A DNA stretch of 10,781 nucleotides from contig NZ_JAKDJE010000091.1 of NCBI RefSeq assembly GCF_030454045.1, positions 1-10,781 of the forward strand, in the 5' to 3' direction. The position numbers and the translations under genes were made by a program. This document shows, one piece after another, positions 6,214 to 10,781 of this stretch. How positions within the stretch are numbered: the stretch's first letter is position 1; each line of letters begins with the position of its first letter. Source of the DNA: Psychrobacter sp. Its GTDB lineage: Bacteria; Pseudomonadota; Gammaproteobacteria; Pseudomonadales; Moraxellaceae. A model generated the notes under the pieces. That model was given only the letters and a program-made list of their open reading frames with translations. It made no database searches and was not told the origin of the DNA.

Positions 6214-7446
6214 TTATATTAAATTCAATGCCTGACGAGTCTCTTGAGCAATACGGCACTCTTCATCAGTTGGGACGACCCATAACTCGATACTGCTGTC
6301 ATCTGCGTGGAAGCTGCCTTCTTTACCACGAACCAAACTGGCATTTTTGTCAGCATCTATTTTGATACCGAAATGACGCATCACTGCCAGGATTTTGGTA
6401 CGTGTAATGTCGGAGTTCTCACCGATACCGCCAGTAAAGACAATACCGGTAAACTCTGGTAGCGCACAGCTAAGGCTGGCCAGATATTTACCAGCACGAT
6501 AGCAAAACATCTCGATAGCGAGCTTGGCATCTTCGTGACCTTCACTGGCTGCTTGCTCGATGGTACGCAAGTCGTTAGACAGTCCTGAGATACCAAGTAG
6601 ACCGCTGTCATTATTAAGCATTTTGTCGGTCTCTTCTAAGCTCATACCGAGCTGACGCTTCAGGTGCATGTGCAAGCTAGGATCCACATCGCCACTACGC
6701 GTACCCATCATAAGGCCCTCAAGTGGGGTCAGACCCATGCTGGTATCGAGACTTTTGCCATCGTATACTGCGGCGGCTGAGCAACCATTGCCTAGATGTG
6801 CTGTTAGCCAGCCATGTGGCCCTTTTGCCTCAGTGATTTGGCTGGTGCGTTCTGAGACGTAAGCATGTGATGTGCCATGGAAGCCATAGCGACGGATTTT
6901 ATGTTCTTCGTATAGATATTTTGGTAGCGCATAGCGAAAAGCAACGGGCGGCATGGTTTGGTGAAAAGCGGTGTCAAACACCACCACTTGCGGCATATCA
7001 GGATAGATCGCCTGAACCGCTTCGATACCCAGTGCATTTGCAGGGTTGTGTAGCGGAGCTAATATTTTGAGACGCTTCACTTCTTCTAACGCATGCTCAT
7101 CAACGCGAACGGCTTTGGAATATTCGCGGCCACCATGTACCACGCGGTGTCCAACGGCGATGAAGTGGTACTGCTCTAGTAGCTCAAGGATTTTTTGTAG
7201 CGCCAGCTTATGGCGACCACCAGGAATAGAGATTTCAAGTTTTTCACCGTTTAAGGTCGTGTGTTTAATACGGGCGGTATCGAGACCTAGGTTTTCGGCA
7301 AGACCGGTGATACGAGTAGCGTTGTCATCACTAATCAACGCGTATTTGATGGAAGACGAGCCGCAGTTTAAAACCAAGGTTGGGCTGGTCAGGGGGGATG
7401 CTTCGGTGTTCTTATCATCAAAAGTGGTGGTTAGGCTGGCGCTCAT
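6214..7446 (-). CDS. ackA: Acetate kinase
   Basis: AckA transfers phosphate between acetyl phosphate and ADP, giving acetate and ATP, and works in reverse for acetate activation. It belongs to the ASKHA superfamily. The phosphate-1 motif is LVLNCGSSSIK, with Asn27. By comparison with Methanosarcina AckA, the active-site residues Arg101 (GHRVVHGG), His133, Asp158 (VFDTAFH), His190 (YGFHGTSH) and Arg250 (GTRSGD) are all present. The adenosine motif FTGGIGENS and a C-terminal TDEE also fit. The 410-residue length is near the family norm of 400, with about 18 extra N-terminal residues rich in Thr and Ser before the first strand. The ATG at 7446 has AAGGA 6 bases upstream, which supports this start. 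It is the first gene of the ackA-pta unit and lies divergent from lptM. Confidence 0.97.
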   Translation of the reverse strand: MSASLTTTFDDKNTEASPLTSPTLVLNCGSSSIKYALISDDNATRITGLAENLGLDTARIKHTTLNGEKLEISIPGGRHKLALQKILELLEQYHFIAVGHRVVHGGREYSKAVRVDEHALEEVKRLKILAPLHNPANALGIEAVQAIYPDMPQVVVFDTAFHQTMPPVAFRYALPKYLYEEHKIRRYGFHGTSHAYVSERTSQITEAKGPHGWLTAHLGNGCSAAAVYDGKSLDTSMGLTPLEGLMMGTRSGDVDPSLHMHLKRQLGMSLEETDKMLNNDSGLLGISGLSNDLRTIEQAASEGHEDAKLAIEMFCYRAGKYLASLSCALPEFTGIVFTGGIGENSDITRTKILAVMRHFGIKIDADKNASLVRGKEGSFHADDSSIELWVVPTDEECRIAQETRQALNLI

Positions 7447-7466
7447 ACTCTATCCTTAGGGTCATT

Positions 7467-7509
7467 TTTATAGGTGGGGAGTCATCATATCGTCAGTTCA
7501 ATATGTCAA
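7467..7509 (-). promoter_or_regulatory. Candidate ackA promoter region
   Basis: Two imperfect options are visible on the minus strand. One is a consensus TTGACA (7504-7509) with TATGAT (7484-7489), but only 14 bp apart. The other is CTGACG (7491-7496) with TATAAA (7467-7472), 18 bp apart, which would leave a leader of only about 14 bases. Neither is decisive. Confidence 0.3.
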
Positions 7510-7712
7510 CAGTCATACTGATATCGTAACGTCCTTATTATAAGGGTATCGCGGCCGCTACGAATCGTAGACCTACAATTTATCATAACGATAAGCTCTG
7601 AGGGTAATGTAACATATTTTTGTATCTATGCCGTGATACGGTGAGGTTATAAATCGTGTGGATTTGATGCTCAAAATACCCCAAGCAACTATGCTTCAAA
7701 CCCCTGCCTAAT

Positions 7713-7735
7713 ATTGGCTAAATTTGTTAGCCAAT
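7713..7735. promoter_or_regulatory. Perfect 9-bp-arm inverted repeat, possible operator
   Basis: ATTGGCTAA and its exact reverse complement TTAGCCAAT flank the 5-base centre ATTTG. CCTG at 7703-7706 and CAGG at 7736-7739 add outer complementarity with a one-sided bulge. It ends about 35 bp before the predicted extended -10 of lptM, a position typical for a dimeric regulator site. No T run follows, so it is not a terminator. The regulator, if any, is unknown. Confidence 0.5.
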
Positions 7736-7768
7736 CAGGTTCAGTATGCGCACTGCTTTGTGTCATAA

Positions 7769-7777
7769 TGCTATGAT
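7769..7777 (+). promoter_or_regulatory. Candidate extended -10 promoter for lptM-lysA
   Basis: TGCTATGAT fits the extended -10 pattern TGnTATAAT with one mismatch. No good -35 box lies at the usual distance, which extended -10 promoters can tolerate. It would give a leader of about 85 bases before the ATG at 7869. Confidence 0.35.
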
Positions 7778-7868
7778 AAAAACGCTTACCGTGGCCACGC
7801 TTTGGCCGCCTTGTGCGTCATCTTTTCATCATACTTATACCGCTACATACTCATAGGTTGTCTGCTTT

Positions 7869-8183
7869 ATGTCTACTACACATCGCTCAGCAAACACTGC
7901 ATATATCACCTCGTCGATGCTTACCAGTCGCCGCGCCATTATTACTTTAGTCATTGGCAGTGCGATGATGGTAGGGATGTCAGGCTGCGGGCAAAAAGGC
8001 GCTTTGTACTTACTAAAGTCCAGTAGCCAAACGGTAGAGGGTAGCCCATCTGTACTAAATAGTACGAGCCATCCACAAGATGCCGCTTTTGCTGGTATTG
8101 ATGATGATACCTATCAAAAAAATGACTATCTAGATGAACAGCAAATACTGCCCGAGCCGAGTACAGATCCTAACGATTATTAA
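7869..8183 (+). CDS. lptM: LptM-like small outer-membrane lipoprotein
   Basis: The key sign is the lipobox region MSGCGQKGALYL, matching the CGxKGPLY motif of LptM (formerly YifL, LppL in Pseudomonas). In E. coli, LptM binds the LptD/E translocon and helps LptD reach its mature disulphide form. A twin-Arg n-region and hydrophobic stretch (RRAIITLVIGSAMMVG) precede the Cys. The mature part is short, polar and probably disordered. The start is uncertain. The ATG at 7869 has AGG 11 bases upstream but gives a 39-residue leader with Cys40. The ATG at 7917 gives a normal 23-residue signal peptide but has no visible ribosome binding site. Placement 46 bp before lysA, with dapF beyond, is the usual gammaproteobacterial order and supports the call despite the low overall conservation of the family. 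Confidence 0.85.
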   Translation: MSTTHRSANTAYITSSMLTSRRAIITLVIGSAMMVGMSGCGQKGALYLLKSSSQTVEGSPSVLNSTSHPQDAAFAGIDDDTYQKNDYLDEQQILPEPSTDPNDY

Positions 8184-8229
8184 TGTTTATTCTTACCCTT
8201 GATACCCTGATTATATTAGAGATGTTTAT

Positions 8230-9606
8230 ATGAGTCATTCTGAACTACCTGTTGACACAACTGATTTGACCACGGGCGAATCTGTCACTATTCAAACTGA
8301 GCAGGGTCTATACGTTGATCCTAAAACGTTGAGCGCTCATCTGCCCGCGCTAAGCTATCGCGACGACGCGCTATATATGGAGCAGGTTAGTGTTGATGAG
8401 TTGGCAAAACAATATGGTACGCCATGCTATGTCTACTCAAAGCAGGCGATACTGGATGTTTATCAAGCCTATACCGATAGCTTCGCCAGTCTCGATCATC
8501 AGGTATGCTACGCGGTAAAAGCAAACTCGAATCTTGCAGTGCTTGGGGTGCTTGCGCAGGCAGGTGCTGGGTTTGATATCGTCTCTCGTGGTGAGCTGAT
8601 GCGTGTATTGGCTGCAGGTGGCGCCGCGTCGCGCGTTGTATTCTCAGGTGTTGGCAAAACTTATGGAGATATCGAATACGCATTGACCCAAGGTATCGGC
8701 TGCTTTAACGTCGAGTCCATCAGTGAACTTGCCTTGATTGATGAAGTGGCAAAGACGCTCGATAAGCGGGCGCCCATCTCGTTGCGCGTCAACCCTGACG
8801 TGGATGCCAAGACTCATCCGTATATCTCAACGGGGCTTAAAGACAACAAGTTTGGCATCACTCACGAAGAGGCGCTAGCAGTCTATCAGCAAGCGGCAGA
8901 TCTATCACATATTAATATCGTGGGTATTGATTGTCACATTGGCTCGCAGTTGACGGAAGTCGCGCCGTTTGTCGCCGCACTAGACAAAGTTATTGAGCTG
9001 ATACATAGCCTGCGCGATCATGGTATTGAGCTGCGTCATATTGATTTGGGTGGCGGTCTAGGCGTGCGTTATATTGATGAGACGCCCGTGTCTATCGATG
9101 AGTTTGCCGAGGCTTTATTACCAAAGCTGAGCGAGCTTGGTTTGACCGTATTCTTTGAGCCGGGTCGTAGTATCGTTGCCAATGCTGGTGTGCTCCTCAC
9201 TCGCGTTGATGTACTAAAACCCACTGAGCACAAAAACTTTGCGATCGTCGATGCTGCGATGAATGACTTGATTCGTCCTGCTTTATATCAAGCTGAAATG
9301 GCCGTGATTCCAAGTACATTACCGAGCGATGGTATTGATACAAATGGTACAAAGCCGTGGGACATTGTTGGCGCGATTTGTGAGACAGGGGATTTTTTAG
9401 CAAAAGACCGCTTACTGTCATTAGAGGCAGGAGCTGTCTTGGCTGTGACGGGCGCAGGGGCTTATGGCTTTACCATGAGTAGTAATTACAACTCGCGTCC
9501 GCGTGCCAGCGAAGTGATGGTATCAGGCAATAACAATCAGCTCATCCGCAAACGTGAAACGGTTGAAGCATTGTATGCTGACGAAATACTGTGGCAGGAT
9601 AGATAA
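8230..9606 (+). CDS. lysA: Diaminopimelate decarboxylase
   Basis: LysA decarboxylates meso-diaminopimelate to L-lysine using PLP, the last step of the pathway. It is a fold-type III enzyme with an alanine-racemase-like barrel and a C-terminal beta domain. The PLP lysine is Lys97 in YAVKANSN. Other signatures are GAGFDIVSRGE, SGVGKT, HIGSQ, the glycine-rich phosphate loop DLGGGLGV, EPGRSI, the active-site ICETGD and GAYGF near the end. At 458 residues it is about 40 longer than the usual 415. The extra lies in a polar N-terminal stretch (about 1-40) before the conserved start of the fold. The ATG at 8230 has a modest AGAGA-type site upstream, and the next in-frame ATG (residue 50) would cut into the family region. 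A strong terminator follows it. Confidence 0.97.
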   Translation: MSHSELPVDTTDLTTGESVTIQTEQGLYVDPKTLSAHLPALSYRDDALYMEQVSVDELAKQYGTPCYVYSKQAILDVYQAYTDSFASLDHQVCYAVKANSNLAVLGVLAQAGAGFDIVSRGELMRVLAAGGAASRVVFSGVGKTYGDIEYALTQGIGCFNVESISELALIDEVAKTLDKRAPISLRVNPDVDAKTHPYISTGLKDNKFGITHEEALAVYQQAADLSHINIVGIDCHIGSQLTEVAPFVAALDKVIELIHSLRDHGIELRHIDLGGGLGVRYIDETPVSIDEFAEALLPKLSELGLTVFFEPGRSIVANAGVLLTRVDVLKPTEHKNFAIVDAAMNDLIRPALYQAEMAVIPSTLPSDGIDTNGTKPWDIVGAICETGDFLAKDRLLSLEAGAVLAVTGAGAYGFTMSSNYNSRPRASEVMVSGNNNQLIRKRETVEALYADEILWQDR

Positions 9607-9646
9607 AGCCGCCAACCCGCCAACACTGACACTGTTTTTGCATAAT

Positions 9647-9685
9647 AAAAAAAACCCACCGTGATGCGAACGGTGGGTTTTTTTT
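9647..9685 (+). terminator. Strong symmetric terminator after lysA
   Basis: A run of eight A (9647-9654), then CCCACCGT, a 7-base loop (9663-9669), ACGGTGGG and eight T (9678-9685) form a perfect 16-bp hairpin when the A/T runs are counted. It lies about 40 bp after the lysA stop. The symmetry would allow it to work in both directions, though both flanking genes read rightward. Confidence 0.95.
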
Positions 9686-9687
9686 GG

Positions 9688-9715
9688 CAAACTCGAATGG
9701 GGTATATCGAGTTTG
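9688..9715. repeat. Inverted repeat between the lysA terminator and dapF
   Basis: CAAACTCGA (9688-9696) and its exact reverse complement TCGAGTTTG (9707-9715) flank a 10-base centre. It begins two bases after the T run of the lysA terminator. Without a T run of its own it is not a second terminator. It could be an operator for dapF or a transcript-end structure. No good promoter was found in the 134 bp before dapF, although AT-rich -10-like boxes (GATAAT at 9749, TATAAG at 9781) occur. Confidence 0.5.
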
Positions 9716-9819
9716 AGGTATAACGATAAGTTAGTATTTGATAGCGGTGATAATTATGATTGTATCTGACAGCGTGCTAATATAAGCCATACATAAAAAT
9801 AGGATAGGACATCAAAGAT

Positions 9820-10707
9820 ATGCTAATAGAATTTACTAAAATGCATGGGCTGGGCAATGATTTTATGGTTATCGATTTGGTGACCCAGCGCTTAGATTTG
9901 ACCAAGGAGTTGGTAGCGTTATTGGGAGATCGCCACCTAGGTATTGGCTTTGATCAACTGCTTGTGGTCGAGCCACCGATGCGCCCCGATGTTGATTTTA
10001 GTTACCGTATTTTTAACACGGATGGCACCGAGGTGGAGCAATGCGGCAATGGTGCGCGCTGTTTTGCCCGTTTTGTGCAAGCACGTAAACTGTCATTTAA
10101 GCAGCGTCTACGGGTTGAGACGGCGAGCGGCATTATCTCTTTGACCACCGATCGGTTTGGTTGGGTAGAAGTCGATATGGGCAAGCCCAAGTTTGAGCCA
10201 AATGAGATTCCCTTTAGCCCAAGAGCCACGACCAAAATCCAAAACACTTATCACCTCGATGTCAATGGCACACCTGTACAGCTATATGTCGCCAATATGG
10301 GCAACCCACATGCCGTTATCAAAGTTGATGACGTGCTGGACGCGGAGGTTGAGACGTTAGGCAAGGCCATTGAGTCCCATCCAGCGTTCCCAGATCGCGT
10401 CAACGTGGGCTTTATGCAAGTGATGAACCAGCGTCATATTCGTCTGCGTGTGTATGAGCGCGGTGTTGGTGAGACGCAAGCTTGCGGCACGGGCGCCTGT
10501 GCAGCAGTTGCAGTCGGTATAAGAGAGGGCTGGCTCGATGAAGGCGAAGAAGTGCGCGCGCAGCTCTATGGTGGCAGCATGATCATCAAGTGGCAGCCTG
10601 GCTATTCAGTTATGATGACAGGTCCGACTGCTTTTGTTTATGAAGGAGTCTTTAGTCCAGATGGTTTGATGGCGCAAGCAGGTATTAAGCCAAGTTCTGA
10701 AGGCTGA
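9820..10707 (+). CDS. dapF: Diaminopimelate epimerase
   Basis: DapF converts LL-diaminopimelate to the meso form, used in peptidoglycan and by LysA for lysine. It is a PLP-independent two-cysteine epimerase. Both catalytic cysteines are present: Cys75 in EQCGNGARC and Cys222 in ACGTGACA, each in one of the two mirror-like halves. Other family marks are the N-terminal FTKMHGLGNDF, GIGFDQ, NTDGTEVE, NMGNPH, DRVNVGFM and RVYERGVGET. The length of 295 residues is slightly above the usual 275. The ATG at 9820 has AGGA 10 bases upstream, and the start matches the family exactly. It is separated from lysA by a strong terminator, so it probably has its own promoter. In Pseudomonas a DUF484 gene and xerC follow dapF, but too little sequence remains here to tell. 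Confidence 0.97.
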   Translation: MLIEFTKMHGLGNDFMVIDLVTQRLDLTKELVALLGDRHLGIGFDQLLVVEPPMRPDVDFSYRIFNTDGTEVEQCGNGARCFARFVQARKLSFKQRLRVETASGIISLTTDRFGWVEVDMGKPKFEPNEIPFSPRATTKIQNTYHLDVNGTPVQLYVANMGNPHAVIKVDDVLDAEVETLGKAIESHPAFPDRVNVGFMQVMNQRHIRLRVYERGVGETQACGTGACAAVAVGIREGWLDEGEEVRAQLYGGSMIIKWQPGYSVMMTGPTAFVYEGVFSPDGLMAQAGIKPSSEG

Positions 10708-10745
10708 TATCTGTCGTTAGAAAAATGGGTGGTGTTCTAAAAAGT

Positions 10746-10781
10746 ATGCTGGCATCAGACATAGCCATAATTGACATAGAA
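10746..10781 (+). CDS. Possible start of a further ORF, cut by the window edge
   Basis: An ATG 38 bp after the dapF stop opens a frame that stays open for 12 codons to the edge (MLASDIAIIDIE). No terminator separates it from dapF, so cotranscription is possible. There is no clear Shine-Dalgarno, and 12 codons cannot be assigned to a family. A downstream start is equally possible. Confidence 0.25.
   Translation, partial: MLASDIAIIDIE

Larger units (their letters stand above)
7447..7868. other. Palindrome-rich divergent intergenic region, ackA-lptM
   Basis: This stretch of about 420 bases has no coding sequence I believe. It must hold the promoters of ackA (leftward) and lptM-lysA (rightward). 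Short perfect palindromes are dense: CAGTcatACTG (7510-7520), CCTTATtATAAGG (7533-7545), GCGGCCGC (7551-7558), CTACGAaTCGTAG (7558-7570), TTATC/GATAA with a 5-base centre (7580-7594), CCGTgatACGG (7631-7641), a 9-bp-arm repeat (7713-7735) and CGTGGCCACG (7790-7799). None is followed by a T run. No tRNA or known riboswitch pattern was recognised. Confidence 0.7.

Noticed and set aside
7046..7459. Plus-strand ORF of 137 codons antisense to ackA
   Set aside because: It mirrors ackA codons, has no plausible start signal and its translation shows no domain.
7802..8026. Plus-strand ORF of 74 codons overlapping lptM
   Set aside because: The aromatic-rich translation has no family match and the overlapping lptM frame carries the lipobox and LptM motif.
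7585..9730. 11-bp direct repeat ATAACGATAAG at 7585-7595 and 9720-9730, upstream of lptM and dapF
   Set aside because: Repeats of this length are expected by chance in a window of this size, and the flanking bases do not match. A shared operator is possible but unsupported.

Overview
The window looks like an ordinary chromosomal segment of a gammaproteobacterium. The best guess is Moraxellaceae, probably Psychrobacter. This rests on protein character (AckA, Pta, LysA and DapF all read as gammaproteobacterial), the lptM-lysA-dapF order, and moderate GC with AT-rich spacers. The genus is an inference and was not checked by any search. I see no mobile element, CRISPR array, rRNA or tRNA.

Left part (1-7446), all on the minus strand, read from right to left. 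ackA and pta form the acetate kinase/phosphotransacetylase pathway and end at a hairpin terminator (3867-3896). A well-formed promoter just beyond it drives nadD and then rsfS, which end at a perfect hairpin terminator (2201-2231). Next come a YiiM-type MOSC-domain gene and an AmiD-like lipoprotein amidase, followed 28 bp later by a small Gln/Glu-rich ORF with a good ribosome binding site. The left end carries three 10-bp tandem repeats with phased A-tracts.

Middle (7447-7868): a divergent intergenic region of about 420 bp between ackA and lptM. It holds no convincing gene but is unusually rich in short perfect palindromes, including a 9-bp-arm inverted repeat just upstream of the probable lptM promoter.

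Right part (7869-10781), plus strand: lptM (small lipoprotein for LPS-translocon assembly), lysA (last step of lysine synthesis), a strong symmetric terminator, then dapF (meso-diaminopimelate formation). A possible start of a further ORF runs off the right edge.

DapF makes meso-DAP, which goes both into peptidoglycan and, through LysA, to lysine. AmiD and LptM also act in the envelope. AckA-Pta handles acetyl-CoA overflow and acetate activation, NadD makes NAD, and RsfS silences ribosomes in starvation. I do not see a clearly new biological system. The points most worth a second look are the nadD start region, where a strongly signalled out-of-frame leader ORF overlaps the gene start, the enlarged NadD protein, and the palindrome-rich ackA-lptM spacer.
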